This document shows, piece after piece, positions 1 to 12,100 of a stretch of DNA of 64,000 nucleotides. The stretch lies in NCBI GenBank assembly GCA_001662425.1, contig BDDC01000016.1, forward strand, positions 89,374 through 153,373. The letters run 5' to 3'. The DNA is from Chlamydomonas sphaeroides (taxonomy: Eukaryota > Chlorophyta > Chlorophyceae > Chlamydomonadales > Chlamydomonadaceae). Both the position numbers and the translations under genes were made by a program. Every line of letters begins with the position of its first letter. Position 1 is the first letter of the stretch. A model generated the notes under the pieces. The model was given only the letters and a program-made list of their open reading frames with translations. It made no database searches and was not told where the DNA came from.

Positions 1-450
1 GCGTACACTGCAGCCGCAGGGTCTCAGGTCACCGGTGGGCTGACTTGAGCAGACCACGAACGATAGGAAGCTGCCGGGCACGAGGGCGAGCGCTGCGGCA
101 GCAGGTAAGCACTGCGACTGGTCCTGACCGTGTGCTGCTCTCCTGGTGATCTGGCTCGATAGATCAGCCCCCATGGCTGCCCTCGCAGCCCTCGCACCTC
201 AGCGGACCACCGTGGGCCGGCGTGGCCGGCGGCGCGGCGTTGTGTGCGTGTGACGTCAGGATGCGCCGGCGTTGGCCACGACCCACGGGCCACCGCCCAT
301 GTCACTGCAGTGCTCGCAGCCTTAGCCTAGCACATGCCCAGCCCTCGCCATTCGCACACCCCTTTTCCCTCGACCGCCGCACGCAAGCACAACCCCTCAC
401 CAGCTAACTCGTCGACACAGCGCAAGTCGCCAGCGGGCTCGGCAGTCGCC
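1..450. other. Upstream region of the caleosin gene
   Basis: No gene is supported here. Open frames on both strands are short, arginine/proline-rich and unlike any family I recognise. The stretch from about 330 to 450 is rich in C and A and leads into the caleosin start, so it probably holds the promoter and 5' untranslated leader. No clear TATA box is visible. Confidence 0.5.
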
Positions 451-3400
451 ATGGCGACGATGCTGGACCAGGCGGTCGACCTGGGCCCCAACAACATGGG
501 CCAGTCCCCGCTGTCGGTGAGGCGATGACGGGGGCGGGGCGGGCAGCGCTAAGGTGGCAGCCTTATGCGACGCGCTGAGCCGGCGTTCCGCAGGGGGCAG
601 GGCCGACGCGCGAGCGCGGCCCTGCCTCCCGATGCAGCCCGCATCGCGACGCGAATGGCAGCACGCTGGCAATCACACGCTGCTGCCGCCCCTGTGCCGC
701 CTCGCGGCGCTCTCGGCGCGCGCCGCGCCCGGCGAGCAGCAGTCGCTGCTGCTGCTGCTGCTGCTGGCCGGCTGCCTGCTGCTGCTGCCGGCGCTGCTGG
801 TAGCCTATCACAAGACGCTGGGGCCGCGCGCCCGGGTGAGCAGCGGCGGCAGCGGCAGCGCCGACAGCAGCAGCGGCGGTGGCGCCTCGACTCATCCTCG
901 CCCGAATCCACACCCGGTGCTTCTCCTCTCTCCCCCCCATTCACCCGCTGCCTCAATCCCGCCGCTAGCAGTCCCCATGCCCCAGCTCGCGCTTCCCACC
1001 GTCCCCGCCCCTCCGCAGGACCTGCAGGGCGGCAAGATGCCGATGGCGTCCAAGATCGACAAGGTCAACGGCCGCACCGGCAAGGAGACGATGCACCCCG
1101 CCGGCGTCAACAGCGAAGTGAGGGGGCTCTCCTTGGTCTCTCGCGCTCTGACCCTCTGACCCGGGACCAGTGGTTCGGGGCCGTGATGTGCCCACGGCCT
1201 GCCAGCCATGACCCGCTGCCCAACCCCGCTGCCGCCCGCCGCATGCTGCTGACCTGCGTCCCCCTCCCACGCTTCCGCAGGAGCCGGTCAGCGGCATCCC
1301 CGAGTACCCCATCACCCTCAAGCACAGCCCGCCCGGCGGCCTTGACAAGGTCATGCCCAACCCGGGTGCGTGGCGTCCACATGCGCACCCGCACTGCGCG
1401 GGCTGGCTGGCACGCTTGAGGCTTGACCCAAACACAGACATCCCCACACCTGGCGATGCGCACTCACATGCAACACATCCTCTTGTCAATCTTTCAAGCC
1501 ACCTGCGCACCTGCTCGCTGAGCGCCCCCGCCCCCGCCCCCCGTCGCCTTCCGTCCCCCGTGCTGCGTGTCGCCCCCTGCCCCCTGCCCCCCAGGCATGC
1601 CCCGCGCCAACAAGGCGGTGTCTCGTGAGAAGCCCGACGGCTCTCCCAACACGCCCGCCGACCGCACCGTACTGCAGCAGCACGTCATGTTCTGGGACCG
1701 GTGAGGCGGCGCGGGTAGGGAGGGAGGCGGGAGGAGGGGCCTGACCGGGCCGGGGAGTTCAGGAAGCTTGGGCGGCGTCTTCCTTCTTACTGCACCCGAG
1801 TACCGCACGCTTCAGCTTGTGCGCCTCACGTTGCTCTCGCCCCCTTCCATGGCAGCGACAATGACGGCATCATCTGGCCCATTGACACATTCGTGGGTGA
1901 GCTCAGAGGGGGGTCACACGGCAATAGGGGACAACGGCAACCGTTGCGCCGGCCCCCGTCGCACTCCCCCCTCCTCGCATCCCCTGTGCCTACCCCTTCA
2001 TGCCCCTCCCTTCATCCTCCCCGCTCCTTTCCCACCCCTCAGGCTTCCGCCGCCTGGGCTTCAACCTGCTCATCTCCGCCGCCGCGGTTCCCTTCATCCA
2101 CATGTCCTTCTCCTACCCCACGCTCAAGAGCTGGATCCCGGTGAGACGGAAAATACGGCACTACTGGCGCATGCTGACGTTTCGGCACGGCCTCCGTCGA
2201 GCGGGCCTTTCCCCGCACCCCTTGTCGCTGCCACCCACCCGTCACGCCGGCTGCCACGGACCCTCCCCTCCGCCTCCACTTTCCCATGTTACGGCCTCGA
2301 GCGGGCTCGCCGCCTTTTGTAGCTGCCACCCTCCCGTCACGCCGGCTGCCATCAACCCTGCCCTCCGCCTCCCCTTCCCTACCCCACACCAAACCCCCAG
2401 GACCCCCGGCTGCCCATCTACCTGGATCAGATCCACCGCACCAAGCACGGGTCGGACAGCGAGGTGTGTGCGTCATGCAGCAAGAGGGGCCCTGTTGATG
2501 GCAACATGATAACATGATGGCATGATGATGAGCTGTATCATAGCTAGGGTGAGGGATAGAATGGGCGAGGGGACGCAGCTGGGCGTGAGGCGCCACATGG
2601 CCGGCTGCGCGCGCTTGTGGACCCATAGCGCCTGGGCCCTCGGCGGCCGGCTCACGCCTGTGCGTCCCTGTCTGACTGGTCCTTCCACGCGTGGCCCCAT
2701 TCGGCAGGTGTACGACACGGAGGGCCGCTTCGTGCCCGAGAAGTTCGAGTCGGTGCGCGGGATGGGGAGGGGTGGCGGCGGCGGTGGGTGGGTGGCCAGC
2801 TGCCGGGCGAGCGCACCGTCCTGCCTTTGAATACCCTGCTGCCACAACACACCTCTCGCCGTACCGTTCGCTGCCGTGTGCAGATCTTCTCCAAGTTCGA
2901 CCGCGACAACAAGGGCGGCCTGGGCTGGAAGGACATCCAGGAGATGGTGTACTCCAGTGAGGCGCCGTGGGGGGAGGGAGGAGTAGGGGCAGGCGCAGGG
3001 GCAGGCGCAACGGGCAGCCGCGAACTGTGGGCGCATGCATGCATGCTTGCAGGCGGCATCTGTGGCCGTGACCACCGTGGTACGCTTCCGTCCTTGCCCT
3101 CCGCATGAACAACTACAAAGACATGAACATCAACGACCCCAACGGCTGGTACGTACGCTACACGGCTCGGATCTCACATTGCGGCGAGAAGGGACGCGCG
3201 CCTGGCCCCTGCCGTCGCCCGGTTCCCACGCACGCGTACCGTACTGGCGCCGTTGCGTGCGCGGGCTGGGGTCCAGGATGGCATGGTCTTTCCTTTTTTG
3301 CGCTAGTGGCATGAAACACAATGCATGCATTTTGCGGCCCCTGTGTCACAGGATTGCCGAGCGCCTCGAGTGGTGGGTCACCTACTTGGTGAGACATGAG

Positions 3401-4002
3401 CGGGCGGAAGGGGTGGGAGGGATGTAGTGCATGAGGAAGCAATGGGCTTGCTCGCAATCTACGGCAACGCTTGCTGGGAGCCACTGCCCTGCCATAGCTG
3501 CGAGGGTATGGAACGAGGGTCGGATGAACGCGGGCACGGCGGCCGTACGGCCGCCTCATCATGCGATGCCTCGAGGCTCTATCTACCCCATGCATGGTTC
3601 CTCACTCCGCGCTGCGTCCCCGCCTCCTGGTACCATACCATCCAGCCATCCCTACGTGCCAAGCCCCTCTCACGCACCCGCCCGCCCGCCTGCCCAACCC
3701 CAGCTGCTGCGCGACCACAAGGGCCTGGTCTCCAAGGAGAAGATCCGCGGCGTGTACGACGGCACCATCTGGGAGGTGGTGGCCAAGGAGGTGCGCCGGC
3801 CGGGGCCCGGCGGCGGACAGAACTGTGTCGTCGGATGTGCGAGCTGCCATACATGGTCCATGCGCAGTATACATGCTCAGCGTGCGTGGCCGTCGCAGCG
3901 CCCCTGAGCTGACCCTGCCTGCCCCGCGTCGCTTGCTCAACGCTGCCGTACGTGCAGGTTGACGAGCGCAAGAACCGCCACACCATGTACAAGGAGGAGT
4001 AA
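451..4002 (+). CDS. Caleosin (EF-hand lipid-droplet peroxygenase family)
   Basis: Caleosins are calcium-binding, haem-containing proteins of lipid droplets and ER; several are fatty-acid hydroperoxide peroxygenases. Exons: 451-516, 638-835, 1019-1117, 1281-1365, 1595-1700, 1856-1896, 2043-2140, 2401-2463, 2708-2752, 2884-2956, 3121-3148, 3352-3388, 3704-3790, 3958-4002. All phases agree and give 356 residues, against roughly 200-250 for plant caleosins. The EF-hand loop DRDNDGIIWPID is at about 184-195. His179 just before it (LQQHVMFWD) matches the family's haem-ligand position. The proline-knot region follows, then PIYLDQIHRTKHGSDSEVYD, EWWVTYL and IRGVYDGTIWE, all family hallmarks. Exon 2 adds a Leu-rich hydrophobic segment at about 59-79. 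It is a phase-neutral 198 bases and its acceptor could be 637/638 or 661/662, so its inclusion is less certain. The acceptor before 3121 (AAAG) is weak but gives the expected length. Confidence 0.93.
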
Positions 4003-5029
4003 GTGGACGTACACACGGTGAACTGTGGAAGCGCTGGGCGTCGGCGTAATGGGCGCGGGCATGATGGCGCCGGTTCCAGACCTGGGCTGATGCGGTGGGC
4101 GGGCTATGGCTGAGATAGATGGCTGAGCGAGGCAGCGGGCGGCGGCATGATGGTAGCTTTTACAAACGTGGGCTGCTGCGATGGATGGAGGCGTTGTGGC
4201 TCGTGCGTGACGTTGGCAGCTAGGCACTGCGCGTTGCTGCGTTGCGAGTTGCCGCGGAGAATCGGGTCTCTCAGGAACGGATTCGACATGTGTCAGCAAG
4301 CAAGGAAGGCGATGGAGGCAGAAGGAACGCTGGCGGCGGCGGAGGCAGGGGGAACTACGAGAGGTTTGGCTGAGAAGTTTGAGCCGCACAGAAGGGATGA
4401 ATGTAAGATACAAAGACGTTCTCCCGACACACGCGCAGGTTTGGGAGCTAGCATGTCGACCTGTGCGCTAGCTGCTGATGTTGTCATTGTGCTCGCCGGC
4501 GTGCTGCAGCACACCTGGCACGATGGCGCTCGTTCGCTGTGACAGCATAGGGCAAACCTGACGCCATCCATGCCTCAGCGTAGCGCTTGGCCGGTTGTTG
4601 TGCATGTTGGTAGGATCGGCGGCAGTACCATAAATTGTATGTGGCACCCCCCATGCTAGCCGAAAGTTGACCGAAAGGGGCGCTTCCACAGACAGCGGTT
4701 AACAGCGCATACTGGCTTGCTGCTGGTGTTACGGAGAACTTTGGCGGTACCCGTGGATCCTTAGAGTCTGTACGGCAGGCCGGCTCGCTCGTATATATGT
4801 TGGCCAGGGCCAAGCTCAGGGCTAGTCCAAGCCGCTCCTTTTGCCGACGTCCATATTCGACACCTCGTCCTCTTGTACTTCGCATCGCCCCTGTAAGCCT
4901 CATTCTCTGTCCAAGCCGTGAAGACAAAGCCGAAGGCACCAAGCACCGAAGAACCAAACCCCGAAGCCTCAAGCTCGCAAGCCGCACGCGCGCCGTCGTG
5001 TGCTGTCGTATCGTGACCGAGTGAAGAGG
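4003..5029 (+). other. Caleosin 3' UTR and intergenic region
   Basis: The 3' flank of the caleosin gene carries TGTAA at 4402-4406, the polyadenylation signal typical of many green algae, 400 bases after the stop. The rest, to 5029, is probably promoter and 5' leader of the next gene. No other coding exon is supported. Confidence 0.45.
4792..4797 (+). promoter_or_regulatory. Candidate TATA box of the 5030-6723 gene
   Basis: TATATA stands in otherwise GC-rich DNA, 233 bases before the chosen start codon. That spacing allows a 5' leader of about 200 bases. This is a position and composition argument only. Confidence 0.35.
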
Positions 5030-6723
5030 ATGTCTCCGATGTCCAGTGCTTGTGTCGTGGGGTGAGCGTGCGTGAGCACATCGCAAGCGCAAATTAGCAT
5101 GAACGCGGCGAGCAAGCCCCCGACCGCTGCGGCGGCCGGGGCTTGCGCGCTGGAGCTAGATAGCGGCCACTGAAGCCGCGATACCGCATCCGTGCGGCTT
5201 GCGCGCGAGGTGGCGCTTGCAACGGCGGCATCGCTACAGGGCCGAGGCAGGCTTTACCAGAAAGCCTGCACCGCCTCATATAGAGTTGCTTAGACAAGTT
5301 TGCTACGTGCTGGTGACGCCCCTCTGGCAAACACCGCATCGCGGCTCGCCTGACGCACCCAGCAGACGCAGCGCGCAAGCAGCTACACCACTTTTATCTT
5401 AGCATGATAGCTTGCTGTCATCTCCTGCCAGCACGCGCAGCTTCCGTCATCACGCGCTCGCTGACGCACGGCAACCAACTTCCTCACCCTTCCCTTGGTC
5501 CTCTGCCGTCATATTCACAGGTTCAAGACTCCCACCAAGAATGCTGTTGGTCGCACTGTTCCGCGCGCGTCTGGCCCACGTAGTGTCACGGTGAGCCCGC
5601 CTCAGGGACATGTGGTCCCTCGCATCCCCTGCCTGCGCACCGCGCGCGCCCCGGCATGCTGAAGGGGAGCGCCTGTTCCTAAGCTCAACTGCCAACAAGC
5701 GACTATTTCCGCCCCCGCCCACAGGTCACGCCTCTGCGGGCTTTCTCTGGCGTGTCCCACGACGAGGCCATTGCCATCATAGCCAAGGCTCAGGCGCCTG
5801 CTGCCTTCGAGGAGAGCCAGCAGGTCAGGCATTGAGGTTTGCTCGATGGGGGCTCAGGGCACGGGCAACTTGATTGCGGCCGGGGCCTCAGCAGAAGGCA
5901 CGAATGGGCGCTCGACTTTGGGAGACCCGTGCTGGCGCGGCCTCGCCCTGCTGTCCCGGAAGCCCCGCCCTCAACGTATCCACGTGTGTCCGCGCCTCAC
6001 CCTGCCTCGTCCCTTCTTTCCCCTACCCCCAGATTGCGCTGCTCCCTGCCTCCCGACCCACCATTCCCAGCGCCGCGTCCCCCTTCATGTCATACGACAA
6101 GCTCGCGTACGATAGCGGCGCGTACGACTGCATCTTCGCACACAACTCCATCATCGGCCGCTATGTGTATGGCCTCGGCTGCTTCCGCTTCCACGTCAGC
6201 ACGGCCCACGAAGACGGCGAGGAGGAGGAGGAACGGACGCAGCAGGTGCGGCGGCAGGGGGACGACGGGGGTATGAGGGTGACGCGGGAGCAAGCAGGGG
6301 TGACCACTTCTGGGGGCCAGCGGGGGAGGCGTGGGGTGCTGGAGCAAGCAGCTAGGGTTTGGGAACGCAGGGCTGCGACGGGTAACGGCCCGGCCCTCAT
6401 CCCCCCTGCGGTCCGCGGCCACACCTCTTATCTCCAACCCCCACCTCCCTGCTCCTTCCCCATATTTCCTCAACCAGGCCTTCAGCAAGCCGTCCGCGCC
6501 TGCGCCCACCGCCGCCTCTGACGACACCCCTCGGCCCAAGACCTGGCCCACCATCGCGCCCGCCCTGCCCGTCGCCACCAGCCGGCTGCTGACCCGCTGC
6601 CACTCGGCACCCGCCCGGACGCCTGACAGCAGCCCGGCGCTCATGCCCGCGGCTCCCGGGGACGCCCGCGCTCAGCTGCGGACTGTGGGCGGCGGCTCGC
6701 CCCGTGCCTGCTCCGCTGCTTGA
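5030..6723 (+). CDS. Protein of unknown function, 219 residues
   Basis: I do not recognise this gene. Exons 5030-5061, 5521-5590, 5725-5823, 6033-6245 and 6478-6723 join with consistent phases. The short first exon (MSPMSSACVVG) was chosen because its phase-2 donor fits the orphan G at the start of exon 2; other ATGs nearby do not join in frame. The N-terminal third has Thr-Pro and Ser-Val-Thr-Pro sites (FKTPTKNAVGRT, VTPLRAFSG) that could be proline-directed kinase targets. The middle has a Tyr/Cys-rich block (SGAYDCIFAHNSIIGRYVYG) followed by an acidic run EDGEEEEE. The C-terminal 80 residues are Pro/Ala/Ser-rich and probably disordered. There is no signal peptide or membrane segment. It lies head-to-tail with the caleosin gene and converges with the kinase gene. 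Confidence 0.6.
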
Positions 6724-9175
6724 GCTGCTGAGCTGTGCAGCGCTGGAGGCCGGAGGAGGGCGCTCGGATGGCGAGGGTCAAGCAGGGCGGCAGGATGTCG
6801 GGGGGTGTCGGAGTGAACTGCGCATATTTGAAATGAATTGCTAGAAGCGAGCCTGGAAGTGCCGCCGCCAGAAGGCATATGATGGGTGGAGGACTGCTGC
6901 GCACGGCCGAAGGAACCAGCTCGACGAGCATATGAGCGTGATGAGTGGGATAGATGTGTCGTACGCGTCGAAGTGAACTGCGTGTTGTGCGGTGGGCGCG
7001 GGAAAAGAGTGCGGTTACGTGACGGGCGCGGCGCAGATTAGGGTGCGGCCGACAACGGAGACGGGCGTGAGACCCTGCATAGCAAATCACCGTACCTGGG
7101 CGGGATGACACATCACATACGTGCCGTGCCGTGCCAGGCGGCAAGACCACTACTCAGGCAGCATGTGCCGCTGCGCTCTTACGCCCGGCAGGAGCGACGT
7201 GCAGGTTCGCGATCGATGTTGGTGGCGTAGTGTGGCGTGGACCTGGCTAGGTCGACGTGTCTGGTAATAGATAGATCGTCTCGCTGGCCAGAAGCAGGGC
7301 TGGCCCTTTAGACCTCTGTGGCACATGCGCGCGGTGGCCTCGGGGTGGAACAAGGCGGAGCGGGGCCGGCAACGGGCCGGCTTCACATGGAGCGCCGGCT
7401 TGAGATGGATGCGATGCCGACATGATGTAGGCTTAGTAGTAACACACGTGCCGCAAGTTTTTAATATCTTAGTAATAATCGACAATTGGCATGCCTCCCT
7501 CGCCTTGAGTTAGCCGCCTCGCTCGCTCAGGCCCAGGGCGGTGGACCTTCCAAGCCTTTCCAAGTTTCCAGCTACGCACATTCACCACTGGTCGCGCAGC
7601 TTCTCCCCACAGCATGGCAGCCCCGTGAGACCGACTCAACGAGGAGGCATATAGGGGTTGAGGGTCCTCAGCCTGACTGAATCCACTCCCATACCCAAGG
7701 CCGCCTGCCTGGGGTCACCACGCATCCGCCGAGGACACCGGGTCAACAATCCACCACACGCTCGCACACATCCCTACCGCTACCCTCCACTCCTTTCTCC
7801 AATCAAACGCTTACCGCAATCAAAGTGCTCCCACGCGGCAAGCCGGCCTGCCGCTGCAAAGCGCTGACGCGCGCGACTAGCCCACGCGCCTGATGCTTCC
7901 TTCGCAGTGTACGTACGGGTCCGCACATCAGCTTGTCTAACCAGTGCACCAACTTTACGTCCCGCCACAGCAGCATCCACGGGGAAGCGCCTTACTTCCC
8001 GGGATAGCAAGATAGCGAGAAGCCGATGCCGGCAGTAACCGACGATCGACCCCGCGAGCTCCCTGCCGCCAGCAATTCCCCGCGCAGGCACCGGTGGATG
8101 GGGTCCACATGCTTGCAAGTGCGCGCCGAGGCTACCCACACAACCAAATAGTGTCCACAGCTCGCGAGGCGAACAGAAAGGAAAAGCGGAGGATCCGCCT
8201 TCCGTGCCGGCGGGGGAGGCCGAGGCCATGCGCCGCCCTGAGCGGTTTCCGTTTAGCCGCTGACTGCCCCACGCGCGTGGGGCGCGTCCGAACCACAATC
8301 CCACCGGCCAGACGCACGCGCGCCGTGGCTACGCTGCCCACAATACTCACACGCGAGTTCATAGAAAGACAAATGATCAAGCAACCCTGCTTCGGTGACT
8401 ATTGGCACTTGCATGCGTGCGTTCCAGCTGCTGACAATCTGCCTCGCTGCTAGCTGTACCCAGGACCGACCAAGCTACACGGCGCAAACCCATGCCGATG
8501 CCTCTTTCTCCACACCCCCTGCTGCATCAGCAGCACACGCACGCGTAACGTCAAGGCATCCCTCAAGCAAGCCTGCAGCGCATCCATCCATCCAGCAGCG
8601 CAGGGGCTGTAGCCGCCATCAGGCGCCACGAGTGGTACGCACGCAGCGCGGGGGTGCGGCCAACAGCAGCGCCGCGCAAGCCTGCAGCGCTTGCAGAGGT
8701 AGAGAGACCGCGGCGCGCCTGTGGCCGCGGGCCCAAGGGGACCGCCCTCGGGACGCTGCCACAGCAACACGTCAAGTAAGCCATCACATCATCACCCAGC
8801 GAACACGCACAGGAACACCGAGCAAGGAGCCCGTCAAGTAAGTGCACCGCACCCACAGCATGCCGCAGTATCCTGCCACCTACCGAGACGACTCTTGTGC
8901 CAATGCACGCTCCTGCCACCCAACATGCCAGGCCTGTCAAGCAGTCGACCGCTTGATTGCCACCCGGCCAGTACACCGCAATGCTAGGACCTGACGTCCA
9001 AACCTGTAGGCAATCAAAGGCCGGTGCACGAAATTGCACCGCCTAGCTACACACACCCACGCTAGGTACGGTACTCCCTCACATCCACCTGCTACTGTCA
9101 GGGTCCGTCTCTGCAGCTCTCCATCCTCCGAATCTTTGCAGCCTCCGTTGCCCGCCAAACCAACCCCTCGCTCCA
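6724..9175. other. 2.4-kb convergent intergenic region
   Basis: Both flanking genes end here, so it holds their 3' untranslated regions. GC content is lower in places, for example around 7440-7500. Open frames on both strands are short with no recognisable domain, and I could not chain them into a phase-consistent gene. I see no transposon ends or RNA gene. Confidence 0.4.
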
Positions 9176-12100
9176 TCAACAGATTACGCAGCCGCAGCCC
9201 GGCGCGGCCGCAACAGGGCCCTCCTCACCCGCGCCGCCGCCACGTACCACCCCAGCCCCTGCCCGCACCGAGCTAGACACCGGCGGCACCGCGCCGCGAG
9301 TGGTAATCCCCGCCGCCGGCATGATCTTACCCTTGGCCTGCTGTGTGGTCGTCGGGCCCCGCCCCGCCACAGAAGCCTCCGACATGACCCGCCGCGACAG
9401 CATGCTGAGGCCGCGCTTTGACGGCCGGGCACCGGGCGAGCCTGCGCCGGGGCCGCCCGCTGCCTCCGCCAGCGCGGTCAGGCGGCCCGCCACCTCCTCC
9501 ATTGACGGCCGCTGGCAGGGGTCTTCGTGCCAGCACGCCTCCAGCAGCTCCCACGCGGCGTCCGGGATGACCTTGACGCGCGGAGGCCGGTAGCCGGAGG
9601 AGACCTGTGTGCAGGTGGGGGCGCGGATGCAGAAGTGGGCACGAACCGACGGAGTACCGGTAGTGCCGTGATCTCGCGTGGTGGTGCCACACGGGCCCCT
9701 CGGCGCGAGGTCGCATCGAGCCTGCGCTATTTTGAGTCGTTCAAGCGGGGCCCTTTTACAAGCTCGAAATTCTAGGCCCTCCACGTCTCACAGCAGGCAA
9801 ACTGCCGGCAGCTCACCAGGGCGGCGTAGTCGGTGGTGTTGCGCACACCCAGCCGGTCGGCCTTGACCGTGTTGAAGATGCTGCGGGGCAGCAAGGTAGA
9901 TGAGTCGGGTTTCATTGGCATGGTGACAGGTGTGCCGGACAGTCGACATACAGGAGCACGCAGCTGAATGCCCACACGGACCTCATTCCTGACGCCTAAT
10001 TTTGCGACGGCAGATGGAGCTCAGCACTTTACAGCCGCCGCCAGCTATCTATGATTGTGGTACGTCGCTCGGTCGCATGAGCCGTATGGCCCGCCCCAGC
10101 CCTACCTGACGATGAGGCACTCGCAAGCGAGCAGCTCGTACATGAGGACGGCAAAGCTGAGGGGAGGGAGGTTGAAGGGGGCAAGGGACGGAGCAGTAAG
10201 CCAACACACCGTGCTGGGAGCTGGGAGCAGGCGCGGCAGCTTGCTAAGCGCGGCACCTTGGCGCCCTGTGTGTGGCCTCTTTCCCCACCCCGCGTGCGCC
10301 AGCAGTACTTCCGCCAGTGCTTCCGGCCGCGCACCTGAACACGTCGGCCTTCTCGTTGTACGGCAGCTTGCGGAACACCTCTGCGGCGGGAGTAGGCGCG
10401 GATGGAGGTACAGAGAGGCAATGAACTTCCGGTGAGACCGCGCGGTCTCACTGGAACTGCAGCGTTGAAGACTGACAGCCGCTCAGCTGCTAGCGAGCGA
10501 GCTGCTAGCGAGCGAGCTGCTGACGACAACGCATCGGCACTTGGGCCCCACGATGCGCCCACCTGGCGCCATGTACATGTAGGAGCCGGCCTTGCCTGCG
10601 TGAGGAATGTGTAATGCAGCGCCAGGGAACCTTGTAAGACAGGCAAACAGCCACCGCAGCTAGCTAGCCGTACGCTGCCGTACGCTCACCCGTGAGTCCG
10701 TACACCCACTCCATGTCTAGCCGCCGCAGCCGCCGCAGCTCCGCGGCGCCTAGCTGCTGCAGCAGCCCGCGCTTGTCCCTCAGCCCGGCCGCGGGGTCGG
10801 CCGCGTCCACCGGGGCCAGCAGCCCGGGGTGCTTGCTGGATGCGATGCGGAGGGTGGGTGGGGCGGAGAGAAGTTGCGTGGAGGCTGCATGCGGCGGTTG
10901 CTTGAGCGGCGAGCGACAGGGCATGGCACGGGAGCCGTCGTGCTGCGCTTTCGGTGCCATGTCAAGCGGCTAGGTAGACAGCAAAGGCATGGAACCAGCG
11001 TCAAGCAGCAGCCACTCACACGAGCAGTGCCGAGATGGTTTCCGAGGTGCGCTCACTGGCCAGGGCAGCCACCACGGCCGCCGGCACCTGCGGCTGGTCG
11101 TCATCGGATCCACCGACACCGACACACAGCTCTGCCGTCGTGTCGAGCCCCGGCGGCTGCCCGGCGTTGACCCCGACGACCCTGAGCGCGCCTTCCAGGA
11201 GCGCCGATGACATGCCGGCGGGCTGAAGGGCCGCAGCGGTGGCGCCGCCGCCGCCGCGGCCAGCGCCGGCCGGCAAGTCCCACTGCGGCATGTCCTCGGC
11301 TGACATGACGACCGCGGGCGGTGAGGCCGCGGGGCCGCTCATGCGTTGCAGGGCAGGTGCCGAGGCGCCCTCGGCGGCGGCCGTGACGCCAGGTGCCTCG
11401 GGCCGACTCAGCAGCGGCCGGCGGCCGGCGGTGGTGTGGGTGTGGGCGGGCGAGCCGAAGGAGGAGGTGGTCGAGCCGTCGCCGACGAGCCGCAGCGGCG
11501 GCCTGGGCGGCAAGCACGCCGGGGTGCTGGTGGGCCGCGCGGCGGGGAGGGCCGTGCTGCCGGAGTCGGGCGGACCTGACGACGGCACCACCGGCGCTGC
11601 GCCGCGGCCGCGGCCGTCGGGCAGGACGGCTGGGTCGGCCTGTCCAGCGGCAGTGTGCGGCGGGGGCAAACAAGCGGCGCTTTCAGGCGTCGGGCAGGGG
11701 GCGCACTGCGGGCGCTTGGCTATCTAGTGTCGGCCTGGGTCGCTGGCTGGTACACCAGGTAGGGCTGTGCATGCATGGCGTGGCTTGGCGGCGCTTGCTT
11801 GCTCAACGGGACGAGCTGCCTGCGGTGTGACGGGAACACCACATATCACAGAACACCTGCACACCTCGGCCGTCGGGGGCGTGCACGCCTGGCTGAGCAT
11901 GTCCACCCTGGCGTGGAGCTCTGCCACAAACGTGGGGCGAGTGTCATCGCCCCTGCGGAAGGGCGTCGGCGCAGGGGCGGGCACGGACCTTAGAAGAAAA
12001 GGCTTGCAAGCCCCGACGGCAGCCTGTGCGGGCAGCGCGACATGACGACCCCAGCCAAGGTTGGTAAGGGGGTTGGCGGGTCCGTCGGCCACCTCTCGGG

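Noticed and set aside
2039..3112. Minus-strand open frame of 357 codons
   Set aside because: It overlaps four caleosin exons in antisense and shows no domain.
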